Shown here: piece after piece, positions 8,425-17,598 of the stretch
How the letters are laid out: each line of letters opens with the position of its first letter
How positions within the stretch are numbered: position 1 is the stretch's first letter
From: Streptomyces caniferus
Lineage (GTDB): Bacteria > Actinomycetota > Actinomycetes > Streptomycetales > Streptomycetaceae
Length of the DNA: 64,000 bases
Assembly (NCBI RefSeq): GCF_009811555.1
Contig: NZ_BLIN01000005.1
Location: 310,001-374,000, forward strand
Direction: 5' to 3'
Translations under genes and position numbers: made by a program
Notes under the pieces: model-generated
What the model saw: only the letters and a program-made list of their open reading frames with translations
Told to the model about the DNA's origin: nothing
The model's database searches: none

Positions 8425-9351
8425 ATGATCACCGATCATCCCGCCGCCGACGTCGGCGTAAGGGCTCCGGCAGTCTGGTTCGCCCTCGCGGGAGCACTCA
8501 CCTTGTGGGCATCGGCATTCGTCGGTGTCCGCTCCGCTCTGCACGATTTCACTCCCGGCGCCATGGCTCTTCTCCGCTTCGTCATCGCCTCCGTCTGTCT
8601 GGTGGTGGTGTGGGCGGTGACCGCTCGGGTCCGCCGCGAGCGGCTTCGGCTGCCCTCGGCCCGGGACGTGCCGCTGCTGCTCCTGTGTGCCCTGTTGTTG
8701 ATCGTGGTCTACAACCTGGGACTGAACTTCGGCGAACAGACCGTCAGTCCCGGAACTGCCGGCTTTCTGGTCGGTCAGGTCCCGGTGTTCAGCGTCATGC
8801 TGGCCGCCGCGATCCTGCGCGAGCGGGTGGCCGTGGTCGGCTGGCTCGGGGTGGGCGTCGGTATCGCCGGCACCCTCGTCGTGCTCTTCGCCGGCCAGGC
8901 GGGTCTCCAGATCAACGTCGGCGCCTTCTCCGTGCTTGCCGCTGCCGTCGCGGAGAGCCTGTACTTCGTCCTGTCCAAGCCCTTGCTGAAGCGCTACGGA
9001 GCCATGGAACTCAACGTGTACGTCACCCTCCCCGGCACCCTGTTGATGTTCCCGTTCACCCCGGACCTCACCCGGCAACTGGCCGTTGCCTCCAACGACG
9101 GCATCCTGGTCATGGTCTACCTGGGCATCTTCCCCGCCGCAGTGGCCTATCTCCTGTGGAACTATGCCCTGGCCCGGCTCGACGTATCGGCGTCGACGTC
9201 CGCTCTCTACGCCCTGCCCCTCATCACCGTCGTCGTCTCGTTCCTCTTCCTCCGGGAACTCCCCAGCCTCCTCGGCCTGGTCGGCGGCTTGGTCTCCCTC
9301 GTGGGCGCTGCTCTGGTCAACAACCGCCATGGCAGGGCGGAGACAAGGTGA
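8425..9351 (+). CDS. EamA/DMT-superfamily transporter
   Basis: This 308-residue protein has ten probable helices and two EamA domains. Visible features are ALTLWASAFVGVRSALHDFTPG near the N-terminus and YLLWNYALARLDVSASTSAL with a C-terminal ELPSLLGLVGG helix, the classical RhaT/EamA signature. ATG 8425 has a modest ACAGGA site upstream. It is 188 bp after the first EamA gene, so they may share a transcript or act as separate exporters. The two are only distantly similar, so this is not a recent duplication. Confidence 0.85.
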   Translation: MITDHPAADVGVRAPAVWFALAGALTLWASAFVGVRSALHDFTPGAMALLRFVIASVCLVVVWAVTARVRRERLRLPSARDVPLLLLCALLLIVVYNLGLNFGEQTVSPGTAGFLVGQVPVFSVMLAAAILRERVAVVGWLGVGVGIAGTLVVLFAGQAGLQINVGAFSVLAAAVAESLYFVLSKPLLKRYGAMELNVYVTLPGTLLMFPFTPDLTRQLAVASNDGILVMVYLGIFPAAVAYLLWNYALARLDVSASTSALYALPLITVVVSFLFLRELPSLLGLVGGLVSLVGAALVNNRHGRAETR

Positions 9352-9395
9352 TCTGCTGGGCAGCGACATCTCCGCCGATCAGGCCCCGCACCGGT

Positions 9396-9494
9396 TCAGG
9401 TTCCGTGGCGTTCGGCGAGGGTGTGGGCAACAAGGGCGTTGGCGTGCCCGTGTCCGAGTCGATGCTCGGCCTTGAGCCAGGCGGCGAGCTCCAT
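9396..9494 (-). pseudogene. DUF4287-like C-terminal fragment
   Basis: A 32-residue frame from ATG 9494 reads ELAAWLKAEHRLGHGHANAL and ends LAERHGT. This resembles the C-terminal W-L-x-E-x-x-L-G-x-G-H-A segment of DUF4287 proteins. Nothing upstream extends the similarity. It is a short scrap of an otherwise lost gene and is too short to be sure of the family. Confidence 0.45.
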
Positions 9495-9599
9495 GTGTGA
9501 GATGCACGAGCGGGGCCAGGATCCGGACGAGGTGCACGAGCTGGTGAGGGCATGTTGCGAAGTGCTGGTCACAGCACCTCCGGGGTGGCAAGTGGCCGG

Positions 9600-10100
9600 T
9601 CAGCGCACCAGTAGGTCGATCACTCCCGTCAGGCCTTCCTCGCCACTGCCCTCGGCCAGGCGGCGGCGCATCAGCTCGAAGTACGGGCTGAGCAGTTCCG
9701 GGCTGACACCCTGCTGCTCGGTGGTTCCTGGTGCCGCTCGTACAGGTCCCGCGAGCCGCTGTAGAAGACGTAGCCGCCGGCTTCCGGGGCGCCGATCATC
9801 GGGGGGGACCGCCGTGATCCCGCCGTCCAGGTAGCGGGCGCCGCGTTCGCGGGCCCACTGGGCGCGGGTGCGGGCCTGGGCAGGGGTGCTGGTGGTCAGG
9901 TTGACCAGGTCCCGGTCGGCCAGGTCGATGCCGGTCAGCACCTCGTCGACCGAGGTGTCGTCCAACAGGCAGGTGACGATCAGGGTGTTCGCCGCGACCG
10001 CCTCGGCGGTGCTGTCCGCGACCTTGGCGCCCTCGGCCGCAAGTGCCGCGCCGCGGGCCGGGGTGCGGTTCCAGACGGTGAGCGGGTTTGCTGTGTGGCC
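9600..10100 (-). pseudogene. 6-phosphogluconate-dehydrogenase-like / imine reductase-like protein, decayed
   Basis: The frame begins inside a Rossmann domain (NPLTVWNRTPARGAALAAEG), after the missing Gly-rich nucleotide loop. It continues through VNLTTSTPAQARTRAQWARERG to GARYLDGGITAVPP, a pattern of NAD(P)-binding 6PGDH-like and imine-reductase proteins. In a run of C at about 9804 an extra base breaks the frame before MIGAPEAGGYVFYSGSR. The last part (VSPELLSPYFELMRRR) is back in the first frame, so there are at least two shifts plus loss of the N-terminus. It is non-functional as written. Confidence 0.7.
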
Positions 10101-11052
10101 GGACTCAGTCCGTACGCACGAAGACCCAGCCCCGGGTGGCCGTCCAGAGCTGGGCCTCATGCAGTTACCGAGCCCGGTCGAGCATCCGCCGACCGGGCTC
10201 GCCGACCCGCCGCAGCCGGGCAAGGGCATCCTCATCGGCCTCGGCGCGGCCGTCTCCGTGATCACCTCGGTGATGGGGGCGCCGATCATGGCGTTCTCCC
10301 CCAGCCATCGGCGTCCTCGAAGTAGCCCTCCATGCCCCCTACCCATCCGCCCTGTTTGGGGATGGTCTTGCGGTCGTTTCCGGCGCGGCGGGTCTCCTCG
10401 CCCGCAGCAGGCGGACCATGTCCAGTGGACGACGTCGGCGAGCGCCCCGGGCCGCTGTCCTTGGGCATCTGGTCGGCGCGGCCTCGTACGTCGGCGGCGA
10501 CCGCGCGGGCGTGACCGGTCAGGTGGAGGGCGATCTGCTCGCCGTCGCGTTGGGCGAGCGTGTCCGGGCCGGCCCCAGGCGAGGACGGCAGGAGCGCGGG
10601 CCGGGTTGTAGGCCGTAGCTGACGACGCCCGGGACTGGTCCCAGCCGGAAAAGAACACGACTGCAGCACACTCCTGCGGCACAAAGCTGCCTTTCCGAGA
10701 GTTGCCGAAACGTCACTCCTGAAGGCGCCCCTGGATAACTGGCCTCAAACGCTTTCCACTTGAAATAACTAGATGGAGATAAATAGAGAAGGATGGGCAA
10801 TCGGGGCGGCGCGTCACACATATCCTGTGTACCGCGAGTTCCTGGACAGGACACCCGCACTCCGCGGCAACCGCCGCTTCGACAGTTCAACGACAGGCGA
10901 CCGACCAATTTCAGCAACCGCCCGTTGACCGTCGCATAGGCGGCTGACTCGCGCAACCACCTGCCCCCCTTAGATCCGAGCGATTCCCGAGACTCTTGGC
11001 GCCTGGCGGCGATCCCCACTTGCAGCAGTTTCGCTCAGAATCGGAACATCGA
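10101..11052. other. Debris and upstream region of decarboxylase
   Basis: About 950 bp without an intact gene. On the minus strand (roughly 10440-10600) a frame reads AQRDGEQIALHLTGHARAVA, reminiscent of small Streptomyces natural-product-associated proteins (perhaps DUF6415), but it is broken on both sides. On the plus strand PGKGILIGLGAAVSVITSVMG (10218-10280) looks like a membrane-helix remnant. The last 300 bp are AT-richer, with TAAATAGAG near 10780 and an ACACA-TATCC-TGTGT hairpin at 10816-10830, and probably carry the promoter of the decarboxylase gene. Confidence 0.4.
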
Positions 11053-12696
11053 ATGATTACCGAACACTCCGATACGCATCTCACGGCACGGCCGGCCGAC
11101 GACGACTACCGGCTGGGTACCGAGGCCTACACCGATGAGCAGCGGACCGCGGTCCTTGCCAAGTTGGAGGGGTACCTGGGCGGGCAGCGGGAGCGTCTTC
11201 TGGGTTACCAGGTGAACCTGTCGCTCGACGGCCACGCCGCGCTGGGTCGTTTCCTGGGCTACCACATCAACAACATCGGGGACCCGTTCGTCGACAGCAA
11301 CTACAGCCTGCACTCGCGGTGGCTGGAGCGGGCGGTCCTGGAGCACTACGCCCGCCTGTGGCACGCCCCGCTGCCCGAGGACCCGGCCAGTCCTGGGGAT
11401 GAGGACGGGTGGGGATACGTGCTGTCCATGGGCAGCACCGAGGGCAACTTGTACGCCATGTGGAACGCCCGTGACTACCTGGACGGCAACGCCCTGGTGC
11501 GTGACGAGGTGTCCGGCGATGCCAGCTGCCGCACCAGCTACCTGCGGGCCAAACACCCCGACGACAACCCCAACGCCTACATGCCGGTAGCGTTCTTCTC
11601 GCAGGAGACCCACTACTCGCACATCAAGGCGATGCGGGTGCTGGACATCCCGACCTTCTACGACCTGGGCGGCAGCCTCTACCCGGGCGAGTGCCCCATC
11701 GACGTGGCCGGCACCGGCATGCAGACGTACAACGGGTGGCCGCTCGGCGGAGTCCCGACCACCGGCGGCGACGAGGGTCCGGGCACGGTCGATGTCGACG
11801 CCTTGGTGGCCCTCGTGGACTTCTTCGCCGCCAAGGGCCACCCCGTCCTGGTCAACTTCAACATCGGCAGCGTCTTCAAGGGCGCCTACGACGACGTTCA
11901 GGGCGCCTGCGAGCGCCTGCGACCCGTCTTCGAGCGGCACGGCCTCGTCGACCGCACCGTACGCTTCGACCCCGACGACCCCACCCGGGTCAGCATCCGC
12001 AACGGGTACTGGATCCACGTCGACGGAGCCCTCGGCGGCGCCTACGCCCCCTACCTGGAGAAGGCCCGCGACAGCGGACTCATCGAGACCGCGCCGCCGG
12101 TCTTCGACTTCCGGATCCCCGAGGTGTCCTCGATCGTCACCAGCGGACACAAGTACCCCGGCGCGCCCGTCCCCACCGGGATCTACATGTCCCGCGCGGG
12201 ATCCAAGCTGCGCCCGCCGTCCGACCCGGCGGTCGTCTCCTCTCCCGACAGCACCTTCGCCGGCTCCCGCAGCGGCTTCGCCTCCCTGGCCATGTGGAAC
12301 CACCTCGCCCAATTCAGCGAGGAGCAGCAGGTGCGACAGGCCGCCGAGGTCCTGCGGATCGCCGAGTACACGGCCGCACGCCTGCGCCGGCTGAGCGAGC
12401 AGTTGCGGGAACGCGGTGAGCCCTGGGCCGAGGACGGTATCGAGGTCGGTCACGGCGATCACGCGCTCAGCGTCTGGTTCCAGCAGCCGCGGGCTGAGAT
12501 CACGCAGAAGTACTCGCTGGCCTGCGTGCCACTCAATCTCGATGGACTCCGCCACGACTACAGCCACGTCTACGTCATGCCGCACGTCACCCAGGAGTTG
12601 ATTGACGAACTCCTCGAGGACCTCGCCCAGCCCGGAGCATTCGACCGTTCCGCGGACAAGGACGCGCAGCGGCCCCCAATTCCCCACCAGCGCTGA
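11053..12696 (+). CDS. PLP-dependent group II amino-acid decarboxylase
   Basis: This 547-residue cytosolic enzyme of the pyridoxal-phosphate group II decarboxylase family (histidine/valine/glutamate decarboxylase-like) has the substrate and cofactor residues in place. His187 in QETHYSH should stack on the cofactor ring. Asp324 in IHVDGALGG contacts the pyridine nitrogen. Lys367 in TSGHKYPGAP is the Schiff-base lysine. YQVNLSLDGHAALGRFLGYH at the N-terminus is unusual compared with classical Glu decarboxylases. ATG 11053 is preferred to an upstream TTG. No amine-using pathway gene lies beside it, although two EamA exporters are 2 kb upstream. The substrate is unresolved. Confidence 0.85.
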   Translation: MITEHSDTHLTARPADDDYRLGTEAYTDEQRTAVLAKLEGYLGGQRERLLGYQVNLSLDGHAALGRFLGYHINNIGDPFVDSNYSLHSRWLERAVLEHYARLWHAPLPEDPASPGDEDGWGYVLSMGSTEGNLYAMWNARDYLDGNALVRDEVSGDASCRTSYLRAKHPDDNPNAYMPVAFFSQETHYSHIKAMRVLDIPTFYDLGGSLYPGECPIDVAGTGMQTYNGWPLGGVPTTGGDEGPGTVDVDALVALVDFFAAKGHPVLVNFNIGSVFKGAYDDVQGACERLRPVFERHGLVDRTVRFDPDDPTRVSIRNGYWIHVDGALGGAYAPYLEKARDSGLIETAPPVFDFRIPEVSSIVTSGHKYPGAPVPTGIYMSRAGSKLRPPSDPAVVSSPDSTFAGSRSGFASLAMWNHLAQFSEEQQVRQAAEVLRIAEYTAARLRRLSEQLRERGEPWAEDGIEVGHGDHALSVWFQQPRAEITQKYSLACVPLNLDGLRHDYSHVYVMPHVTQELIDELLEDLAQPGAFDRSADKDAQRPPIPHQR

Positions 12697-12779
12697 CCGC
12701 AGGCGGGCAGCCGGACCGCAATCGCCCGCCCGCCTCCCGGCGATGTTGCCCCGCATATCTCCGCGTGCGGGGCAACTGG

Positions 12780-12935
12780 CCGAGGGCGTCCGGCGACCGG
12801 GCCGAGCACTCCCTGCCCGGGCAACGTAAAGGTCCAGGTGGTGTCTTCGGTCAGGACCGCTTCCAGCTCGGGCACATTCAGCTCGTCCAGGGCGTGGGCG
12901 TAGTTCGCCACCGCCTGCTGGAGTTCAGCGATCAC
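12780..12935 (-). pseudogene. SnoaL-like (NTF2-fold) fragment
   Basis: GTG 12935 overlaps the stop of the upstream oxidoreductase. The frame reads VIAELQQAVANYAHALDELN, then LEAVLTEDTTWTFTLPGQGV and LGPVAG, the first 50 residues of a SnoaL-like NTF2-fold protein. Intact relatives have about 130 residues. After about 12785 the frame runs into DNA antisense to the decarboxylase C-terminus with no similarity. The start/stop overlap shows that it was originally co-translated with the oxidoreductase. Confidence 0.7.
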
Positions 12936-13930
12936 GAGACCACCGTCAGCACGATCTTGCCTTGGAGGTGGCCCTGCGCGGCTCGCATGTGTGCGCTGCC
13001 CGCCTCGGGCAGCGGGTAGGTGCTGTCCACCCCGACCTGGAGCTTGCCCTCGTCGAACAGGCACCCGATCTCGGCTAGCTGGGGGCCGTTGGAACGCACC
13101 TGAATGTTCGAGACTGTGATGCCCAGACTCGCCGTCTTTTCCGGGTCGTACTGGGCGAAGAACACCGGAAGCATGGTGCCGCCGCGCTTGAGCACGGTCA
13201 GGAAGCGTGCGCTGTCCGGGCCACCGACGGTGTCGATCACCAGGTCGACACCGCTGACCACGTCCACGGCCTGCGTCCTGGTGTAGTCGATGAACTCATC
13301 GGCGCCGAGCTTGCGCAGGAACTGCTCGTGCCGGCCCGAGGCCACCGCGATGACGTGTGCCCCCTTCCATTTCGCCAGCTGCACCGCGAAGTGGCCCACT
13401 CCACCGGCGGCCCCGTTGACCAGCACGGTCATCCCTGGCGTGATCGGCACCGGCCGGTGCACCTGGCCGGTGAAAGGAGACGGCACGTCGTGGCCGAGAT
13501 CAACCAGGTACTGCCAGGCCGTAAGCACGGCCATCGGCGCCCCAGCCGCCTGCACGTGGTCGATACCGGCCGGCTTGTGAGCCAGGTCCGAAGCCGGCGC
13601 GGCCACGTACTCGGCGTACGTCCGGCCGTCGAATCCGGGGAACCGCAGCATGCCGAAGACCTCGTCACCGACGGCGAACCCCAGCACGTCCGGAGCGACC
13701 GCCTGGACCACACCCGACATGTCCGTTCCAGGGATCAGGGGGAACTCCAGCGCCGGCCTCATCCCGGCCGGCATGACCTTCATCCCCTCACGCAGGTACC
13801 AGTCCGGCGGGTTGATGCCCGCCGCGTGCACCCGGACGAGCACTTCGCCCGGGCCGATCTCGGGAACCGGCACCTCGTCATACTGCAAAACTTCCGGCCC
13901 GCCCGCTTCGTGGAACTGGATCGCCTTCAT
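12932..13930 (-). CDS. Zinc-independent NADPH:quinone oxidoreductase-like MDR enzyme
   Basis: This 332-residue member of the medium-chain reductase superfamily begins MKAIQFHEAGGPEVLQYDEVP. It lacks the structural-zinc Cys cluster and carries the nucleotide loop VLVNGAAGGVGHFAVQLAKW, typical of quinone oxidoreductases and crotonyl-CoA-like reductases. It should use NADPH to reduce quinones or enones. It is divergent from a LysR regulator at 14053 with 122 bp between them, the usual layout for local control. A truncated SnoaL-like gene overlapped its stop codon, suggesting a former two-gene operon. Confidence 0.88.
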   Translation of the reverse strand: MKAIQFHEAGGPEVLQYDEVPVPEIGPGEVLVRVHAAGINPPDWYLREGMKVMPAGMRPALEFPLIPGTDMSGVVQAVAPDVLGFAVGDEVFGMLRFPGFDGRTYAEYVAAPASDLAHKPAGIDHVQAAGAPMAVLTAWQYLVDLGHDVPSPFTGQVHRPVPITPGMTVLVNGAAGGVGHFAVQLAKWKGAHVIAVASGRHEQFLRKLGADEFIDYTRTQAVDVVSGVDLVIDTVGGPDSARFLTVLKRGGTMLPVFFAQYDPEKTASLGITVSNIQVRSNGPQLAEIGCLFDEGKLQVGVDSTYPLPEAGSAHMRAAQGHLQGKIVLTVVS

Positions 13931-14052
13931 CGCGCCCGTCGCTTTCTTGGGGAAACGTTGCTCCTTCAGTCAAGGCCCAGGACGGCACGGCCGTCCAAGA
14001 CCGGTTCGGCAACCTCATCATTCCGAAACGGCATGACGCGTACGCTGGAAGG

Positions 14053-14928
14053 GTGAACGATCTCGGACAGGACCTGGAACTGCGGCTGGTGCGCTACTTC
14101 ACCGTGGTGGCGGCGCACCAGCACTTCGGCCGGGCCGCCGCCGACTTGCACGTGGCCCAGCCGGCGCTGAGCCGCCAGATCCAACGGCTCGAGAAGTATC
14201 TCGGCGCACGACTGCTGGACCGCGTACCTCAGGGCACCCTGCTCACTCCGGCCGGTGAGAGGTTCCTTCCCCGGGCCCAAGCCCTGCTGCAGGCCGCCCG
14301 CCAGGCCGAGCTGGCCGTGCGTGAACAAGCCGAGACCGAACGAATCGCCATCGGTTACGTTGAAGACCTGGTGATCACTGCCGCCGTACGGGAACTGCGG
14401 CGCCGTTACCCGGACGCCGAGATCGCCACCCGGTACCTGAGCTGCCGCGACGTCGGGGCGCTGTCCGACAAGCGCGTCGACGCCCTGATCGCGCGGGCCC
14501 CGCTGCCGCTCGCCGACGACGACGTGTTCACCACCCCGCTGTACGAGGAGCCCCGGATGCTCGTGGTCCCGCGTGGCCATCGCTTGGCCGAGCGCGCGTC
14601 GGTGACCGCGGAAGAACTGGCCGGCGAGGAGGCGGCGCCGTGCGCGTTCGAGACCGCGGACTGGACTTCCTACCGGATCCTCGGGGCCGGCGTGCCGCCG
14701 ATCGAGAGCTACGAGGACAAGCTCGAACTCGTCGCGAGCGGCAGGGCGATCGCCGTGCTACCGGTCGGCGACCGGCGTAGCTCACTGCGTCCCGACCTCG
14801 TCACCGTCCCGATCGAGGGCGCTCCCCCCAGCCAGGTCGTCCTGGTCAGCCGCAAGGGCGACCCGAATCCGATGATCAGGAATCTCCGGCTGGCGGCCAA
14901 TGCTGTCCTGACCGCCCCGGCAGCCTGA
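14053..14928 (+). CDS. LysR-family transcriptional regulator
   Basis: This 291-residue LysR protein has the HTH at YFTVVAAHQHFGRAAADLHVAQPALSRQIQRLEKYLGARL. The effector domain is of the NAC/BenM-like type (DALIARAPLPLADDDVFTTPL). It starts at GTG 14053. It is divergent from the quinone oxidoreductase (13930) and probably regulates it, together with the lost SnoaL-like partner. There is no obvious palindrome in the 122-bp gap beyond AT-rich patches. Confidence 0.88.
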   Translation: MNDLGQDLELRLVRYFTVVAAHQHFGRAAADLHVAQPALSRQIQRLEKYLGARLLDRVPQGTLLTPAGERFLPRAQALLQAARQAELAVREQAETERIAIGYVEDLVITAAVRELRRRYPDAEIATRYLSCRDVGALSDKRVDALIARAPLPLADDDVFTTPLYEEPRMLVVPRGHRLAERASVTAEELAGEEAAPCAFETADWTSYRILGAGVPPIESYEDKLELVASGRAIAVLPVGDRRSSLRPDLVTVPIEGAPPSQVVLVSRKGDPNPMIRNLRLAANAVLTAPAA

Positions 14929-15054
14929 CCGGGACCAGCCGACCCGCTTGGCGCTGAACTGCACCAAGCGCCTGACCGTATCTCGTCACGTACGGTCTTA
15001 CGGACAAATCGCGGGCCGGCAGCGTCCGAACCTGCCCGGCCCGCTGTCGTCGGG

Positions 15055-15279
15055 TCAGCCGAAATCGAACGTCTCCTGCGCGAAGTCGGCCGGGGCCGGG
15101 CTGGGCAGGGGCGGCGGTGCGCCGTCCTGGTGTGCGGCCCTCCAGCGCTCGGCCAGCTCGCCCTTCCAACCCTTGGGCGGGGGCCATGGAATGCCTCAGG
15201 CAGCGAGCTGGTCGCGCTTCCAGCCGCCGGCAGGCGTGCGCGCGGCTTCGATCTCTTCGGACGAGGGCAGGTCAGGCAC
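15055..15279 (-). pseudogene. Small conserved protein interrupted by an in-frame TGA
   Basis: From GTG 15279, three bases past the stop of the upstream gene, the frame reads VPDLPSSEEIEAARTPAGGW and KRDQLAA, then TGA (15196-15198), then GIPWPPPKGWKGELAERW to a TGA at 15055-15057. As I recall the family, the position of the TGA holds a Trp (AAWGIPWPPPKGW), so TGG has become TGA. With no sign of recoding, only a 27-residue peptide would be made. It follows the hypothetical gene 15282-15488 so closely that the two formed an operon. Function is unknown. Confidence 0.6.
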
Positions 15280-15281
15280 CT

Positions 15282-15488
15282 CTAGCGACCGCCCATGAGG
15301 AACAGGGCCGACGCCGGGTGCGAAGGTCCTTCGGGAAGCCGGTCGACCAACGACTTCAGTGCCTGGACGGCGTCCGACACAGCGGGCGCCGACAGGTCCT
15401 TCGCATCGTCCAGCACCACGCGGTTGAACTCCTCGATCAGATTCCGGGCCTGACGCGCCAACTTCGCCGGATCCGTCTTCGCCGCCAT
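15282..15488 (-). CDS. Small hypothetical protein
   Basis: This 68-residue, mostly helical, soluble protein (MAAKTDPAKLARQARNLIEE; then LSAPAVSDAVQALKSLVDRL) ends FLMGGR. I do not recognise the family. It is immediately followed by a second small gene now broken by TGA. Such small pairs are common on Streptomyces accessory DNA. Its own frame is intact. Confidence 0.55.
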   Translation of the reverse strand: MAAKTDPAKLARQARNLIEEFNRVVLDDAKDLSAPAVSDAVQALKSLVDRLPEGPSHPASALFLMGGR

Positions 15489-15519
15489 CGCGACCAGAAG
15501 GCGCGGCTATCGGCCCGTG

Positions 15520-16817
15520 TCAGGCTCGGGGGTGGCCCTCATCCCAGCTTGGCCGCCCAACCCGCAACGTCCCGATGTGGTGGGAGCGGTCGACCAGGTG
15601 CGCGATGTCCACGTAGGGGTCAGCATCGAGCAGCAGTGCGTCGGCAGTGGATCCGACGGTGATCGTCCCCGGTGTCGTCGCCTGCTGACCGATCTTCTCG
15701 GCCGAATGCCGGGTACCGGCGCCAGGACCGCGGGCAGCGGCAGGCCTGCCTTTGCCAGCAATTGCAGTTCTCGCAGCAGGGCGATGGGTGGCGAGGGCAT
15801 CAGGATGGCCACGTCGCTGCCCGCGGTGATCTTCACTCCCGCGTCGTGCATCAGCGCCAGCGTGCGCATCGCATAGTCGAAACGGATGTGGGAGTCCTGC
15901 GCGGAATGCCGGGGGAACTGGCGCCCGTAGATCGGGCGGCTGGTGATGTGCGGGATGTCGTCGTGCGTGGCGAAACCATCATCGACCAGCTGTTGCAAAT
16001 AGCCGGCCGCGCCGTTGTGCGCGATCTGCTCCCAGGTGACCAGGGTGGGGCAGTAAGAGGTGTTCGTCTCCGCCAGTAGTGCGGCGACGTCGCGGGCCTC
16101 TGCGGTACTACCGGGGTCCTGCGGCTGGAAGGCGTGTTCGATGCCGTCCGCGCCGAACGCCACCGCTTCCTCCAGATCGATGCGTTCGTGGACATGCACG
16201 AGTACCTTCTTGCCCTTCTCGTGCCCGGCCGCGACGATGGCTTTGAGGGCGTCGAGGGGCAGCTTGTCCGGGGCGCCGGGCTCGCCGTCGTAGATGCACT
16301 TGATGAAGTCGACCTGATCGGCCAGCGCCAGTGCTTGACGATAGGCAACGTCGGCATTGTCGGTCTGGTAGGCGATGGGGGCCCGTGCCGGATCGTCCAG
16401 GACCGGCCAGCCCTCCACACCGGTGAACACCGGCCCGGCGAAGAACAACCCGGCAGCGGCGTCGGTGGCCTTGTCGCGGTAGTCGCGGGCGGCGAGCTCG
16501 ATCTCCAGTGGACCGCCGAGGTCGACGACGCTGGTCACCCCGGCACTCAGGAAGTCGGTGAGTAGCTGGGAGACGTACTTCACCCGCTCGTTCTCGGGCT
16601 TGGAGTAGGCGTGTCCACCCAGGTGAGTGTGGCTCTCCCACAGGCCCGGCACCAGGTAGCCACCCCGCCCGTCGAGCACGGGAGCGCCACCGGTCGCTGC
16701 CCGCGCGCCGGCCGCCGGCCGGATGGCGCTGAACCGTCCGTCGGTCACCACCACTTCGGCATCGGCGATGGGGGCGGCCTCCTGCCCGTCGATGACGGTC
16801 ACGTTGCGAATGATCAT
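15520..16817 (-). pseudogene. Amidohydrolase (imidazolonepropionase-like) with one frameshift
   Basis: This metal-dependent amidohydrolase has the N-terminal beta-sandwich and first metal motif in LVPGLWESHTHLGGHAYS, the metal-bridging lysine region VDFIKCIYDG, the next His pair in VLVHVHERIDLEEA and IEHAFQ, and the late Asp in ITAGSDVAILMP. After AGLPLPAVLA one base is missing (about 15715). The true C-terminus (GTRHSAEKIGQQATTPGTI to GRPSWDEGHPRA) is in the next frame and ends at 15520. ATG 16817 is chosen because CAAGGAG is 6 bases upstream and the ATG overlaps the HTH-gene stop (ATGA), indicating coupled translation. A single base would restore about 432 residues. Confidence 0.8.
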
Positions 16818-17353
16818 GGACATCTCCTTGTTTGACGACCCAACTGCATAGGGTCGGGCAGGGCGGCTGGTGTCGACGCGTCGTGCATCGCGATGCGGAC
16901 GCCGAGTGTGCCCGCGGCACCGATGACTGCGGCACCGAGCAGGGGGGCCACCCGGCGCCACCGCGGGACGCTCGCCGGGGCAGGCGCGCCGGTGATGGGA
17001 GTGTCGGGATCGTCGTCGCGCGCAGCGCCGTTCGATACGGGTTCGTTGCCTGCGATGCGGCGGCGTGCCTCGCGCCATTGACGTACTTCTTCAGCGCCCA
17101 GGCCGCACGCGCGGGTATAGGCGTCGACGAACCCTTCTCGGGGCAGGGTGACGCGGCCGAGAGTGCTTGCGATCGTGCTGGCCGGGAGTGTGTCGGCGTT
17201 CGCGGTCGCCTTGTCTTCAAGCTGCCGGTAGGTCAGGCCGGACCAGATCCGTAGCGAACGCAGGGATGCAGTGAACTCGGTAGGAGTCCGGCTCTGTGCG
17301 GGCTGTGGTGCATCCTCCGGTAGCTCGGCGAAGCCGTCCCCCTGCTCGGTCAT
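16814..17353 (-). CDS. XRE-like helix-turn-helix regulator with a C-terminal membrane anchor
   Basis: This 179-residue protein has an N-terminal HTH-like domain (FTASLRSLRIWSGLTYRQLE ... TIASTLGRVTLPREGFVDAY), a linker, and a single hydrophobic helix (VAPLLGAAVIGAAGTLGVRIAM). The family is common in Streptomyces and is thought to regulate adjacent genes. Its stop overlaps the amidohydrolase start. It is divergent from the small secreted protein at 17599, with 245 bp between. That arrangement resembles the regulator/secreted-peptide pair at 44.0-45.2 kb. Confidence 0.75.
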   Translation of the reverse strand: MTEQGDGFAELPEDAPQPAQSRTPTEFTASLRSLRIWSGLTYRQLEDKATANADTLPASTIASTLGRVTLPREGFVDAYTRACGLGAEEVRQWREARRRIAGNEPVSNGAARDDDPDTPITGAPAPASVPRWRRVAPLLGAAVIGAAGTLGVRIAMHDASTPAALPDPMQLGRQTRRCP

Positions 17354-17598
17354 TGCTTCAGCATGACCCCGCAGTTGGTGACCTGGCACTCCTTGAATCA
17401 GCCGTGTTCGGGGGTGTTCGGAACACCGGTCAGCACTGTTTCGAACAGACGCGAACGCTGATTCTCCTTGTCAGCCCGGTGACCGTGCGGACATTCTCGG
17501 CATCACCCGGATCCGGCTGAAGTCTCACGCCAAAGACGGGCGAGGAAGGGCAAAACCGACCTCTACACATCATTCGACGCACATCTTGAAGGAGCATC

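Noticed and set aside
11035..12756. 573-residue antisense frame over the decarboxylase
   Set aside because: It shows Gly/Val-rich composition without any motif and mirrors the codon bias of the sense gene. It is a high-GC shadow.
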